Below are positions 29,550-38,926 of a DNA stretch of 50,855 nucleotides, piece after piece. The first letter of the stretch is position 1; every line of letters starts with the position of its first letter. Source of the DNA: Lachnospiraceae bacterium (GTDB taxonomy: Bacteria > Bacillota > Clostridia > Lachnospirales > Lachnospiraceae); contig JAJBTQ010000014.1 of the NCBI GenBank assembly GCA_020860755.1, positions 1 through 50,855 of the forward strand, written 5' to 3'. The notes under the pieces are model-generated. The model worked only from the letters and a program-made list of their open reading frames with translations, ran no database searches and had not been told where the DNA came from. The position numbers were made by a program, and so were the translations under genes.

Positions 29550-30551
29550 ATGCCTACAATTAGTTCATCCGATATCGGAATTGACCTTGGGACAGCCAGT
29601 ATCCTCGTGTATATCAGGGGAAAAGGGGTTGTCTTAAAAGAGCCTTCCGTTGTCGCTTTTGACCGGGATACGAACAAGATCCAGGCGATCGGCGAGGACG
29701 CCCGTCTGATGCTCGGACGTACGCCGGGGAATATCGTGGCGGTCCGACCGCTGCGTCAGGGTGTGATCTCCGATTACACCGTTACAGAGAAAATGATGAA
29801 ATATTTCATCCAGAAAGCCGTCGGGAAGAAGAATTTCCGCAAGCCGATCATCAGTGTCTGTGTGCCGAGCGGCGTCACAGAGGTGGAAAAGAAAGCCGTG
29901 GAGGACGCGACGTTTCAGGCGGGCGCCAGAGATGTCAAGATCATCGAGGAGCCCATCGCGGCGGCCATCGGCGCAGGCATCGACATTGCGAAGCCCTGCG
30001 GCAACATGATCGTGGATATCGGCGGCGGGACGACGGACATCGCGGTGATCTCTTTGGGAGGGACCGTGGTCAGCACTTCCATCAAGATCGCCGGGGATGA
30101 TTTTGACGAGGCGATCGTCCGTTATATGAGAAAGAAACATAACCTGCTGATCGGTGAGCGCACCGCGGAGGATATCAAGATCCGGGTTGGGACCTGCTAC
30201 CCTCTGCCGGAGCCGGGCTCCATCGATGTGAGGGGAAGGAACTTAGTGACCGGCCTACCCAAGACGGTCACAGTCACCTCGGACGAGACGGAGGAGGCCT
30301 TGCGGGAGCCGACCCTACAGATCGTGGATGCGGTACACAGCGTACTGGAGAAGACGCCGCCCGAGCTGGCAGCGGATGTCTCCGACCGGGGGATCGTCCT
30401 CACGGGAGGAGGCGCGATGCTGCGGGGCTTAGAGAACCTGCTCGAGGCGCATACCGGCATCAATGCCATGACGGCGGAGGATCCGATGACCTGCGTAGCG
30501 ATCGGTACCGGAAAGTATGTAGAGTTTCTCTCACAAAGGGGAGACGAGTAG
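29550..30551 (+). CDS. MreB/Mbl actin-like cell-shape protein
   Basis: Actin-family ATPase that organises lateral wall synthesis under the membrane. The 333-residue protein has the phosphate-1 loop GIDLGTASILVYI, the phosphate-2 loop IVDIGGGTTDIAVISLGG and the adenosine motif GIVLTGGGAMLRGL, as well as the family stretch EEPIAAAIGAGIDI. Whether it is MreB or the Mbl paralogue cannot be settled here; no mreC or mreD follows, which is more common for Mbl-like copies. GAGAGGAGCATTTT precedes the ATG. A terminator-like hairpin follows. Confidence 0.93.
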   Translation: MPTISSSDIGIDLGTASILVYIRGKGVVLKEPSVVAFDRDTNKIQAIGEDARLMLGRTPGNIVAVRPLRQGVISDYTVTEKMMKYFIQKAVGKKNFRKPIISVCVPSGVTEVEKKAVEDATFQAGARDVKIIEEPIAAAIGAGIDIAKPCGNMIVDIGGGTTDIAVISLGGTVVSTSIKIAGDDFDEAIVRYMRKKHNLLIGERTAEDIKIRVGTCYPLPEPGSIDVRGRNLVTGLPKTVTVTSDETEEALREPTLQIVDAVHSVLEKTPPELAADVSDRGIVLTGGGAMLRGLENLLEAHTGINAMTAEDPMTCVAIGTGKYVEFLSQRGDE

Positions 30552-30571
30552 GAAAAGAAGATTTGAGAGAG

Positions 30572-30609
30572 GGCAGTCTTTTTTGATCGGGCTGCCTTTT
30601 CCTTGTTTT
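30572..30609 (+). terminator. Terminator after mreB
   Basis: GGCAGT (30572-30577) pairs with GCTGCC (30591-30596), with one G-T pair, and TTTTCCTTGTTTT follows. The stem is short, so termination may be partial. Confidence 0.55.
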
Positions 30610-30631
30610 GAGAAGAGGAACAAAGAGACGG

Positions 30632-32836
30632 ATGGAACAGATCAGGGGCTATGTCGAACACATCATATTCCGTAATGCTGATAACGGATATACCGTCCTG
30701 ACTCTGTCACAGGAAGGGGAAGAGGATATCACCTGTGTCGGCGTGTTCCCGGCGATCAGTGAAGGGGAGCATGTCGAGCTTACGGGGGAGTATGTCATCC
30801 ATCCCTCCTACGGAATGCAGCTGCAGGTTAAGGAACACCGGGTCATCGCGCCCGGGGATCAGGTCTCCATGGAGCGCTACCTTGCCTCCGGGGCCATCAA
30901 GGGCGTGGGTCCCAAGATGGCCGCCAGGATCGTAGAGCGGTTCGGGGATGATACGTTTCGGATCATCGAGGAGGAACCGGAATGTCTGGTCGAGGTGAAG
31001 GGGATCAGCGAGCGGATCGCGCGCTCGATCGCGCAGCAGATGGAGGAGAAACGGGAGCTCAGACAGGCCATGATCTACCTGCAGCAGTACGGGATCTCTT
31101 TAAACCTCGCGGTGAAGATCTATGAGCGCTATGGGATAGACACTTACCGGGTGCTTCAGGAGAATCCCTATCAGCTCGCGGAGGACGTGGAGGGGATCGG
31201 GTTTCGGATCGCGGATGAGATCGCCCGGCGCGTCGGGATTCACACGGACTCGGATTTCAGGATACGAGCCGGCATCCTGTATGTGCTGCAGCAGGCAGCG
31301 CAGGAGGGGCATACCTATCTGCCGTCCGAGATCCTGACTGCGCGGGCCTGCGAGCTTCTCGACGTGGAAGCGGACGCTGCCGCGAAGCATTACATGGACA
31401 TGGCGATCGAAAAAAAACTTGTGTTAAAGCAGGAGGAGGATCAGCTTCAGGTCTATGCAGCCCTTTACTATTACATGGAGGCAAATGTGGCAGCCATGCT
31501 CCGATCGCTCAACGTCAGGTACGATGTGTCGGATGCCATGGTGGAGAAAAAGATCCGACGGCTGGAAGAGGGGTCTGAGATCGTCCTGGATGACCTGCAG
31601 CGGATCGCGGTGCGTGAGTCTGTGAGCAACGGACTGCTCGTGATCACCGGAGGACCGGGCACCGGCAAGACGACCACGATCAACACGATCATCCGATATT
31701 TTATGGCGGAGGGCCTTATGATCTCCCTCGCCGCGCCCACCGGCCGGGCGGCGAAACGGATGAGTGAGACGACGGGCTGTGAGGCGAAGACGATCCACCG
31801 GATGCTGGAGCTGTCCGGAGACGTAGAGGGAAGGGCCGGCTTTGAGCGAAACGAACAAAATCCGCTTGAGACAGATGTCATCATCATCGATGAGATGTCC
31901 ATGGTGGATATCACGCTGATGAACTCTCTGCTCAAGGCGATCGCACCGGGCACGCGCCTGATTCTCGTGGGAGACGCGAGCCAGCTCCCTAGCGTGGGAC
32001 CGGGCTGCGTCCTGCAGGATATCATTGATGCACATGCCTGCAACGTAGTTCGCTTAAACCATATTTTCCGGCAGGCGGCCAAGAGCGATATCGTCGTAAA
32101 CGCCCACCGGATCAACAGGGGAGAGGAAGTCCCCTTAGACAACAAGAGCAGAGATTTTTTCTTCCTGAAGCGGGAAGAGGCGGATGAGATCATCGGTGTC
32201 TGTATCCTTTTAGTTAAGCAGAAGCTTCCGGAATACGTGGATGCAAGACCGTTTGACATTCAGGTGCTCACACCCATGCGCAAGGGACTGTTGGGAGTGG
32301 AGCGGTTAAACCGCATCCTGCAGCAGCACTTAAACCCGCCGGATCCGGAAAAAGCCGAGCGGGAGCACGCAGAGAACGTGTTCCGTGTCGGGGATAAGGT
32401 CATGCAGATCCGAAACAATTACCAGACCGAGTGGGAAGTTGTAAACCGCTATGGGATCCCGGTGGAGAAAGGGGTTGGCGTGTTCAACGGGGACATGGGG
32501 CTTATCCGGGAGATCAATCCCGTCTCGGAGTCCGTCACCGTAGAGTTCGAGGAGGGCAGGCTTGTTGAATATCCGTTCCGGCAGATGGATGAGCTGGAGC
32601 TTGCATACGCGATCACGATCCACAAGGCGCAGGGGAGCGAGTATCCGGCCGTTGTGATGCCGCTGCTCGACGGACCGCGGATGCTGATGAACCGGAATCT
32701 CCTTTACACCGCGGTGACCCGGGCCCGCCGGTGCGTTACGATCGTGGGTCATGAGGAGACGTTTGTCCGCATGGAACAAAATACGAGTGTGCAGAGGCGT
32801 TACAGCGGACTGCGCGACCGATTGACGGAACAATAG
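30632..32836 (+). CDS. RecD2-type ATP-dependent DNA helicase
   Basis: Superfamily 1B helicase of the RecD2 type (RecD-like without RecBC), 734 residues. An N-terminal OB/helix-hairpin region (MEQIRGYVEHIIFRNADNGYTVL; SGAIKGVGPKMAARIVERFG; ENPYQLAEDVEGIGFRIAD) precedes the motor. Walker A is GGPGTGKTTT, then IIDEMSMVD (motif II), LVGDASQLPSVGPG (motif III), and the C-terminal YAITIHKAQGSEYPAV and LYTAVTRARR. RecD2 unwinds DNA 5' to 3' and acts in recombination and mismatch-repair-linked maintenance. The start is taken at the ATG encoding MEQIRG; an in-frame TTG at 30608 is less likely. Confidence 0.93.
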   Translation: MEQIRGYVEHIIFRNADNGYTVLTLSQEGEEDITCVGVFPAISEGEHVELTGEYVIHPSYGMQLQVKEHRVIAPGDQVSMERYLASGAIKGVGPKMAARIVERFGDDTFRIIEEEPECLVEVKGISERIARSIAQQMEEKRELRQAMIYLQQYGISLNLAVKIYERYGIDTYRVLQENPYQLAEDVEGIGFRIADEIARRVGIHTDSDFRIRAGILYVLQQAAQEGHTYLPSEILTARACELLDVEADAAAKHYMDMAIEKKLVLKQEEDQLQVYAALYYYMEANVAAMLRSLNVRYDVSDAMVEKKIRRLEEGSEIVLDDLQRIAVRESVSNGLLVITGGPGTGKTTTINTIIRYFMAEGLMISLAAPTGRAAKRMSETTGCEAKTIHRMLELSGDVEGRAGFERNEQNPLETDVIIIDEMSMVDITLMNSLLKAIAPGTRLILVGDASQLPSVGPGCVLQDIIDAHACNVVRLNHIFRQAAKSDIVVNAHRINRGEEVPLDNKSRDFFFLKREEADEIIGVCILLVKQKLPEYVDARPFDIQVLTPMRKGLLGVERLNRILQQHLNPPDPEKAEREHAENVFRVGDKVMQIRNNYQTEWEVVNRYGIPVEKGVGVFNGDMGLIREINPVSESVTVEFEEGRLVEYPFRQMDELELAYAITIHKAQGSEYPAVVMPLLDGPRMLMNRNLLYTAVTRARRCVTIVGHEETFVRMEQNTSVQRRYSGLRDRLTEQ

Positions 32837-32873
32837 ATTTATGAGAGAGACTGCCTGACCGGGAGAAACGAGA

Positions 32874-33596
32874 GTGTCAGGAGGCTTTGTGATAAGAGAT
32901 ATTAAAACGGGCGATCTTTTGGATTACCTCTATCCACCGAGATGCCCCATCTGCGACGGGATACAGACAAAGGGGATCTGCGACCCGTGCCGGAAAGAAC
33001 TGGTCTTCATTCGGGAAGACTACTGTATGAAATGCGGAAAGCCGCTTACAGAGGAACGGGAAGAGTACTGTGCCGACTGCCGAAAGAGGACTCATGTATT
33101 TGAGGCCGGACGCGCAGTCTTCTCCTATCAGGGAAAGCTTAAGCAGTCCATTTACCGGTTAAAGTACAGAGGGAAACAGGAATACGGGCGCGTGTTCGGA
33201 GCAGAGACGGCCCGCCAGCTGGGCCCATGGATCGCCCGCGCGCAGATCACGCGGATCGTCCCGATCCCGCTTCATCCCTCGCGCAAAAGGGAGCGCGGCT
33301 ACAATCAGGCTGCGCTGATCGCCAGAGAACTGGGACGTCAGCTTGAGATCCCGGTGGACGAATCGCTCCTTTGCCGGGTAAAACGTACCGCGCCGCAAAA
33401 GACGCTGACCGGAGCTGAGCGCAGAAAAAATCAGGCCGGCGCGTTTGCGGTTAGAGGAGAGATCCGGCCCGGAGAGAGGATCCTGCTCGTGGATGATATT
33501 TACACGACGGGAAGCACGGCAGATGCCGCTGCCGCAGAACTCAAAAGGGGCGGGAAGTGCCGTATCTATGTGGTTGTCGTGGCAATCGGCGGTTGA
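32874..33596 (+). CDS. ComF family amidophosphoribosyltransferase-like protein
   Basis: A 240-residue ComF-type protein. Two N-terminal CxxC pairs (CPICDG with CDPCRKEL, then CMKCGKPL with CADCRKRT) form a zinc-ribbon. The C-terminal phosphoribosyltransferase domain carries the PRPP motif LLVDDIYTTGSTADAAA and the PLHPSRKRERGYNQA stretch. ComF proteins act in DNA uptake and perhaps in recombination restart. It starts with GTG at 32874 behind GGGAG; a second GTG at 32889 follows AGGAGG closely and is an alternative. Located 37 bp after recD2, probably in the same transcript. The arms CCTGAC/GTCAGG (32854-32881) could fold the start region into a hairpin. Confidence 0.92.
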   Translation: MSGGFVIRDIKTGDLLDYLYPPRCPICDGIQTKGICDPCRKELVFIREDYCMKCGKPLTEEREEYCADCRKRTHVFEAGRAVFSYQGKLKQSIYRLKYRGKQEYGRVFGAETARQLGPWIARAQITRIVPIPLHPSRKRERGYNQAALIARELGRQLEIPVDESLLCRVKRTAPQKTLTGAERRKNQAGAFAVRGEIRPGERILLVDDIYTTGSTADAAAAELKRGGKCRIYVVVVAIGG

Positions 33597-33621
33597 AAGA
33601 ACACATCTGGTATGCTATACT
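33593..33621 (+). promoter_or_regulatory. Promoter for the cdaA operon
   Basis: TTGAAA (33593-33598), a 17-bp spacer and TATACT (33616-33621). The -35 overlaps the comF stop codon. It would start a transcript covering the two membrane proteins, cdaA and cdaR. Confidence 0.65.
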
Positions 33622-33656
33622 AAAAATGATGCAAAAAAATTAGACAGGTGGTTTTT

Positions 33657-34121
33657 ATGCTTGATCCGAACAAAATCAGAACGATGACAAAACTGGCAAT
33701 TATGGAGGAAGAAGAGGGCACTGAGATGATGAAGCGCATCTCTCATCGCAAGATCGACTATGTCTTCACAGGGGTCTTTAAGGGATTTGTCGCGGGGTCT
33801 GTCTGTTTTATCATTGCTATGCTCCTCTGGTTTTTCTATCTCTGGGATGATCTGAATGATTTTATCGTGAATTTAGATTTCATGCAGCTTATGAAAGATA
33901 TCGGATTCCGCTATCTCATTTTTATTGCAATCTATGTCGCAATCTGTGCGATCGTTGCATTCAGGACCCACACAAAGGGCATGCAGCAAAGATATATCTA
34001 CCTTAGCTATTTAAAGCGTTTAAAAAGCTCTTATGATCAGGACCGCAGGGACAGTACCCGGCGCGGACAAAATAAAACGAAAAGGACTGGCAACGACCGA
34101 GCCGAACGGGAGGACGTATGA
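33657..34121 (+). CDS. Unknown two-helix membrane protein upstream of cdaA
   Basis: 154 residues. A charged cytoplasmic N-terminus (NKIRTMTKLAIMEEEEGTEMMKR), a helix at about 40-60 (GFVAGSVCFIIAMLLWFFYLW), a loop, a second helix at about 84-100 (YLIFIAIYVAICAIVAF), and a strongly basic tail (RRDSTRRGQNKTKRT). I do not recognise a family. The ATG at 33657 behind CAGGTGG is preferred over an in-frame GTG nine bases earlier. Its stop overlaps the next start (ATGA), so the two products are made together and may form one complex. Confidence 0.75.
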   Translation: MLDPNKIRTMTKLAIMEEEEGTEMMKRISHRKIDYVFTGVFKGFVAGSVCFIIAMLLWFFYLWDDLNDFIVNLDFMQLMKDIGFRYLIFIAIYVAICAIVAFRTHTKGMQQRYIYLSYLKRLKSSYDQDRRDSTRRGQNKTKRTGNDRAEREDV

Positions 34122-35431
34122 CTCAGCTATTGAAATTCAAGGAACTTGTCTTGGACTTTGTCTCCCGCTATGAGATTTATGTGATGGCAGCGGTACGGTT
34201 TGTGATCGGATTTGCCGCATTTCGCCTGATCATTCTCAATACCGGATACATGGAGACGTTGACCAACTATCCGATCGCGATTCTTCTGGCGCTGCTGTGC
34301 TGCTTCCTTCCCTCAGGGGTCATGGTATTTGTCGGCGCGGTGCTGATCCTTTTGGAGTTTTATGCGCTTTCGCCGATGATCTGTCTGCTTACGGCGCTGA
34401 TCTTTTTGATCATGTTCTGCGCGTATATGCGCTTTACGGTTCGAAAGGGACTGTACGCGGTGCTGACCCCGATCTTAAGTGTGCTGGGGATTCCCTATAT
34501 CATGCCTGTGACCAGCGGGCTGCGGGGAGAGCCCTTTGCAGTGATATCCGTGATCTGCGGAGAGTTCACATATTTTATGATCCGGCATGTGTCCATCAAC
34601 GCCGCGGTCTTTGCGGCCGATGAGGAGTCCGGCGGTACCGGCGTTATCACGATGGCGGTAAATGAACTTCTGATGGATCAGGAGATGTACCTGTATCTGA
34701 TCGGTTTTGTGGCGGCGGCGATCGTAACGTTCTGCATCCGAAAACTGTCAGTGAGGATGTCTCATCTTATCGCGGCGGCCATTGGCATTGTTTGCCAGAT
34801 CGCCATTATCGGCGGCGGGGAGATCATGCTCGGCAATCAGGAAGCACTTACGCGGATCATTCTCGGATGTGTGGTTTCATTCCTGATCCTTTTGATCGTC
34901 AGCTTTTTCATGCACGATCTGAATTATCGTAAGACTGAGAACGTACAGTTTGAAGATGATGAATATTACTACTATGTGAAAGCGATCCCGAAGCGCCTTG
35001 TCTCATCGGAAGCTGAGACGACTTCAGAGAATGCAAACGACAATATTACGGTTACGGTGACTTCCTCCGATGTTGCGGCGGCGATCGGAGCCGCGGGCAT
35101 TTCTTCGCAGCAGGATTCGAAGGGAAGCGATACAGAGTCGGGATCAGAAAAGAAGAATAGAAAGAAACATCAATCCACCCCGGAAGAGGAAGTTTTGGAG
35201 CAGCAGGAGGCGTCGGCACCGCAGCTTGCCGCTCAGGCGGCAGAACAGGCTGCGGCGGCGGAAGCGGCAGAACGTGCCGCGGCCGAGGCAGTGGCGGAGC
35301 GTGCTGCGGCAGCTGCACAGGCGATTTCAGCGGCAGCCGGACAGGCAGATTCCACAGAGGAATCCGTCGAAACTCCCGAACCGGACTCGCCCGGGAAAGA
35401 GGAATCAGATAAGGAACCAGAGTCCGAATAG
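34118..35431 (+). CDS. Unknown polytopic membrane protein with Ala/Glu-rich tail, upstream of cdaA
   Basis: 437 residues. The first 270 or so contain about eight to nine hydrophobic helices, with an early conserved-looking FVIGFAAFRLIILNTG and a long glycine-poor core. From about residue 295 the protein becomes soluble: Ser/Thr/Asp/Glu-rich, a basic patch (KKNRKKHQSTPEEE), an alanine/glutamate run of helical character (about 365-410), then an acidic end. Short period repeats such as AAEAAERAAAEAVAERAAA suggest a long helix or coiled coil. I do not recognise a family. It overlaps the preceding gene by 4 bp and lies 52 bp before cdaA. Confidence 0.75.
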   Translation: MTQLLKFKELVLDFVSRYEIYVMAAVRFVIGFAAFRLIILNTGYMETLTNYPIAILLALLCCFLPSGVMVFVGAVLILLEFYALSPMICLLTALIFLIMFCAYMRFTVRKGLYAVLTPILSVLGIPYIMPVTSGLRGEPFAVISVICGEFTYFMIRHVSINAAVFAADEESGGTGVITMAVNELLMDQEMYLYLIGFVAAAIVTFCIRKLSVRMSHLIAAAIGIVCQIAIIGGGEIMLGNQEALTRIILGCVVSFLILLIVSFFMHDLNYRKTENVQFEDDEYYYYVKAIPKRLVSSEAETTSENANDNITVTVTSSDVAAAIGAAGISSQQDSKGSDTESGSEKKNRKKHQSTPEEEVLEQQEASAPQLAAQAAEQAAAAEAAERAAAEAVAERAAAAAQAISAAAGQADSTEESVETPEPDSPGKEESDKEPESE

Positions 35432-35483
35432 GACCAAAACAAGATCAGCCGGGATCACGGCACAGTAGAAAGGAAATCTTCCC

Positions 35484-36428
35484 ATGAGAGAAATGACGGC
35501 AAGCCTATATGCTGTTATCGACAAATATTTCTACTGGATCGATCTGCCCAAAATTACCGTGATCGATGTGATCGAGATCATTATTATCGCGTTTGTGATC
35601 TATGAAGTGCTCGCCTGGATCAAAAACACCCGTGCCTGGGCACTCCTTCGGGGCATCATTGTGATCCTGCTTTTTATTGTGATCGCAGCGATCTTCCGGA
35701 TGAATGTCATCCTATGGCTGGCGGCAAACCTTGTCAGCATCGCAGTGATCGCGCTGATCATTATCTTCCAGCCTGAGCTGCGGAATGCGCTGGAGACGTT
35801 GGGACGGGGGAATCTGTTCAGCCGAATATTCCAATTTAATGCGGATCGCAATGCTTCCGAGCGAATGTCTGAGAAGACTATAAATGACATTGTGAAGGCC
35901 TGTCAGGAGATGGGCAAAGATAAGACCGGTGCGCTGATTGTTGTCGAACGCGATATCATGTTGAGAGAGTATATCCGAACGGGGATCGAACTGGATTCCC
36001 TGATCTCGAGTCAGCTGCTGATCAATATATTTGAGCACAACACGCCATTACACGATGGCGCGATCATTGTGCGCGGAAACCGGGTTGTTGCGGCGACCTG
36101 TTATCTCCCGCTATCCGACAACATGGAGCTCTCCAAAGAGCTGGGCACCCGCCACCGGGCGGCCGTAGGGATCAGTGAGGTAAGTGACTCCCTGACCATC
36201 GTGGTATCTGAGGAGACGGGAGCGCTATCCATTGCGATGGACAGAGAGCTGTATCAGGACGTATCTGCCGATTTCTTAAGAGAAAAGCTCAAGGAAGCGG
36301 CCAGGATAGGTAACGAGAACAGGCCGTTCAGGCAGAGAATGCGCAACAGGGCAATGAATACGGACGCCGAAGGAGCCCGGAAGGACTCCTCTTCCGAGGA
36401 TAAAGGAAGGGGGTCTGGCGATGCTTAA
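35484..36428 (+). CDS. cdaA: Diadenylate cyclase CdaA (c-di-AMP synthase)
   Basis: Membrane enzyme that condenses two ATP to c-di-AMP, the second messenger controlling potassium and osmotic balance in Firmicutes. The 314 residues have three N-terminal helices (about 28-95) and a DisA_N cyclase domain. The catalytic signature DGA is at 191-193 within PLHDGAIIVRGNRVV, and the RHR motif is at 223-225 within GTRHRAAVGISE. The C-terminal tail is charged and longer than the enzyme core needs. AAAGGAAATCTTCCC precedes the ATG. It overlaps cdaR by 8 bp. Confidence 0.97.
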   Translation: MREMTASLYAVIDKYFYWIDLPKITVIDVIEIIIIAFVIYEVLAWIKNTRAWALLRGIIVILLFIVIAAIFRMNVILWLAANLVSIAVIALIIIFQPELRNALETLGRGNLFSRIFQFNADRNASERMSEKTINDIVKACQEMGKDKTGALIVVERDIMLREYIRTGIELDSLISSQLLINIFEHNTPLHDGAIIVRGNRVVAATCYLPLSDNMELSKELGTRHRAAVGISEVSDSLTIVVSEETGALSIAMDRELYQDVSADFLREKLKEAARIGNENRPFRQRMRNRAMNTDAEGARKDSSSEDKGRGSGDA

Positions 36429-37671
36429 GAAGTTTGGCCGGATGGTCATCAATAATTTTGGCCTGAAAGTGCTCGGCGTTGTGTTCGCGATTTTTCTCTG
36501 GCTCGTGATCGTCAACACGGAGGATCTGGACAAATCCGCCACTTTTACGATTCCCGTTGAGATTGTCAATGCGGATTATCTGACTGAAGAGGGAAAGACA
36601 TATGAAGTTCTGGATAATACGGATATAATCTCTTTTACGGTGGAGGGGAAGCGTTCCATTGTTGAAACGCTGACTGAGGATGATTTCCGCGCCGTTGCCA
36701 ACATGAGATATATCGATGACTCAATGTCTATGGTTCCCATTACTTTGACGGCGACAGGCTACAGCAACCAGCTGGATATTACAACGAGACAATCCTATCT
36801 GATGGTGGATGTGGAGAATCTGGTCACCCGGGAGTTCGAGATCTCAGTTGTGGCCGATGGAACACCAGCCGGGAATTATTTCGTGGCATCTACAGAGGCG
36901 ACACCATCCGTCGTAACGGTCACAGGGGCGCAGTCACTGGTGGATGAGGTCGATTCCGCACAGACTTCGATCGATGTCTCCGGAGCAGAGGAAACGCTCT
37001 CCTCGACAGAGACCGTTTTGCTGTTGAATGAAAACGGAGTTGTGGTCGATGAGGAAGATCTCACGGTTGACACGACGGAAGCCGAAGTTACCGCGACGAT
37101 CTATATGGAAAAGACAGTACCTGTCACGTTTGAAGTGCAGGGAGAGCCCGCAGAGAATTACTGGTTTGGCGATCCGGAGTGCGATGTCGATTCCATCACG
37201 ATCCAGGGGCCTCCGGACGTGATATCGGAGATAGAAGAGATCACACTCACGTCCCGGCAGCTGAATGTGACGGGGAAGGATTCTGATATCACGGCAGTGG
37301 TCCAGATATCGAATTCACTGCCGGCTGGGGTCGCTTTGGCTGAGGACGAGCCGGAAGCCGTGACCGTTACCCTGCCCATCGGACCGGCTGTCACTGCCGA
37401 GGTGGAGACACCGGCAAGAAACATTTCCGTTACCGGGCTTGCTGACGATCTGACCCTGACGATCACAGAGGATCCGATCCCCGTGACGCTCACCGGACTT
37501 GAGGAGGATGTGAGCTCCGTTAACGGCAATCGGCTTTCCGGGACCATAGATGCGTCCGGCCTGGATGCCGGCAGCTATATCATCACGACCGCGCTGGATT
37601 CGGATGACAACTACAAGGCAGAGGCGGAGATTTCCGTTACCATAGAGGCTTCTGATACCTCCGAGGAATAG
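36421..37671 (+). CDS. cdaR: CdaA regulator CdaR (YbbR-domain protein)
   Basis: Single-pass membrane protein whose external YbbR repeats modulate CdaA. In 416 residues an N-terminal helix (VLGVVFAIFLWLVIVNTED, near 14-32) is followed by four beta-rich YbbR-like repeats of about 85 residues. Each carries the pattern of a strand, a Val-Thr-Val turn and a D/E-rich loop (for example SVVTVTGAQSLVDEVDS and SITIQGPPDVISEIEEI). It ends in an acidic tail. GGGGG lies just before the start, and the 8-bp overlap with cdaA indicates coupled synthesis of the pair. Confidence 0.93.
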   Translation: MLKKFGRMVINNFGLKVLGVVFAIFLWLVIVNTEDLDKSATFTIPVEIVNADYLTEEGKTYEVLDNTDIISFTVEGKRSIVETLTEDDFRAVANMRYIDDSMSMVPITLTATGYSNQLDITTRQSYLMVDVENLVTREFEISVVADGTPAGNYFVASTEATPSVVTVTGAQSLVDEVDSAQTSIDVSGAEETLSSTETVLLLNENGVVVDEEDLTVDTTEAEVTATIYMEKTVPVTFEVQGEPAENYWFGDPECDVDSITIQGPPDVISEIEEITLTSRQLNVTGKDSDITAVVQISNSLPAGVALAEDEPEAVTVTLPIGPAVTAEVETPARNISVTGLADDLTLTITEDPIPVTLTGLEEDVSSVNGNRLSGTIDASGLDAGSYIITTALDSDDNYKAEAEISVTIEASDTSEE

Positions 37672-37718
37672 AGCCAGCACTTATCTGCCGACAACCATGA
37701 ATTGGAGGAGTGGGAACA

Positions 37719-37982
37719 ATGGTAAAAGAAAAGATTATTATAAAAAATCCTACGGGGCTTCATCTCAGACCGGCCGGAGAACTCAGCAATCTGGCATCGA
37801 GTTTTCAATGTTCCATCCGGATCTGCAAAGGCAGCAATATGGCGGACGCCAAGAGTCTGCTGGCCCTTCTGGGGTCCTGCATAAAGGTTGGGGATGAAGT
37901 AGAATTCATTTGCGAGGGCGAGGACGAGCAGGAGGCGCTCGCTGCAGTGCTTGCTTTGATCAACGAAGGACTTGGCGAGTAA
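37719..37982 (+). CDS. ptsH: Phosphocarrier protein HPr
   Basis: Phosphocarrier between Enzyme I and sugar-specific EII proteins. In 87 residues the active-site His15 lies in NPTGLHLRPAG, and the regulatory Ser46 is present in ADAKSLLALL, so HPr kinase control is possible. The usual GLHARPA is GLHLRPA here. The ATG at 37719 has TTGGAGGAG well placed upstream; an in-frame GTG at 37710 overlaps that site and is unlikely. It sits alone among c-di-AMP and sulfate genes, 20 kb from ptsI. Confidence 0.95.
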   Translation: MVKEKIIIKNPTGLHLRPAGELSNLASSFQCSIRICKGSNMADAKSLLALLGSCIKVGDEVEFICEGEDEQEALAAVLALINEGLGE

Positions 37983-38032
37983 GACCATTAGATTTTGACT
38001 GATACAAAGATCGCGTGGGAGGATTACGGGAT

Positions 38033-38926
38033 ATGGATCATTTGGATGAACTGGAAGCGGAAGCGATATACATTATGCGGGAAGTCGCGGCAGAGTGTGA
38101 GAATCCGGTCATGCTCTACTCCATTGGAAAAGATTCTTCCGTCATGCTCCATCTCGCACTGAAAGCCTTTTATCCGGAGAAGCCGCCATTTCCGTTTCTC
38201 CATGTCAACACAACGTGGAAGTTTAAGGAAATGATCGAGTTTCGGGACAAAGTGGCCGAAAAATACGGGATCCAAATGTTGGAATATATCAACGAGGAGG
38301 GTGTCCGGCAGGGGATCAATCCCTTTGACCACGGTGCGGCTTACACCGATATCATGAAGACGCAGGCATTAAAAGATGCCCTCGACAAGTACGGGTTTAC
38401 CGCAGCATTCGGAGGCGGCCGCCGGGATGAGGAGAAGAGCCGGGCAAAAGAACGGATCTTTTCTTTCCGGAATTCGGAGCACGCCTGGGATCCGAAGAAC
38501 CAGCGTCCCGAGATGTGGAAGCTTTTTAATACAGAGATAAACAAGGGGGAGAGTATTCGTGTATTTCCCATCTCCAACTGGACAGAGAAGGATATCTGGC
38601 AGTACATCCGGAGAGAGGGGATCGAGATCGTGCCCCTTTATTTTGCTGCTGTTCGGCCTGTCGTGGAGCGCGACGGCAATCTGATCATGGTGGATGATGA
38701 CCGCATGCGCATGGAGCCCGGGGAAGAGCCCATGATGAAAAAAGTGCGGTTTCGGACGCTGGGGTGTTATCCCTTATCCGGCGGAATGGAATCCGATGCG
38801 GATACTCTGGATAAGATCATTGACGAGACATTAAGCGCCGTGTCCTCCGAGCGGACGAGCCGTGTGATCGATTCCGATGACGGCTCCGCAAGTATGGAGA
38901 AACGCAAGAGGGAGGGCTATTTTTAG
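38033..38926 (+). CDS. cysD: Sulfate adenylyltransferase subunit 2 (CysD)
   Basis: Catalytic subunit making adenosine 5'-phosphosulfate (APS) from ATP and sulfate, as a complex with CysN. The 297-residue protein has the PP-loop [11 protein letters not shown] (30-39) and the family stretches [43 protein letters not shown], and [17 protein letters not shown] at 38033 behind GGGAGG is chosen over a GTG at 38015 that overlaps that site. The stop is immediately followed by cysNC at 38927 with no gap, so the two are made together. Confidence 0.97.
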   Translation: MDHLDELEAEAIYIMREVAAECENPVMLYSIGKDSSVMLHLALKAFYPEKPPFPFLHVNTTWKFKEMIEFRDKVAEKYGIQMLEYINEEGVRQGINPFDHGAAYTDIMKTQALKDALDKYGFTAAFGGGRRDEEKSRAKERIFSFRNSEHAWDPKNQRPEMWKLFNTEINKGESIRVFPISNWTEKDIWQYIRREGIEIVPLYFAAVRPVVERDGNLIMVDDDRMRMEPGEEPMMKKVRFRTLGCYPLSGGMESDADTLDKIIDETLSAVSSERTSRVIDSDDGSASMEKRKREGYF

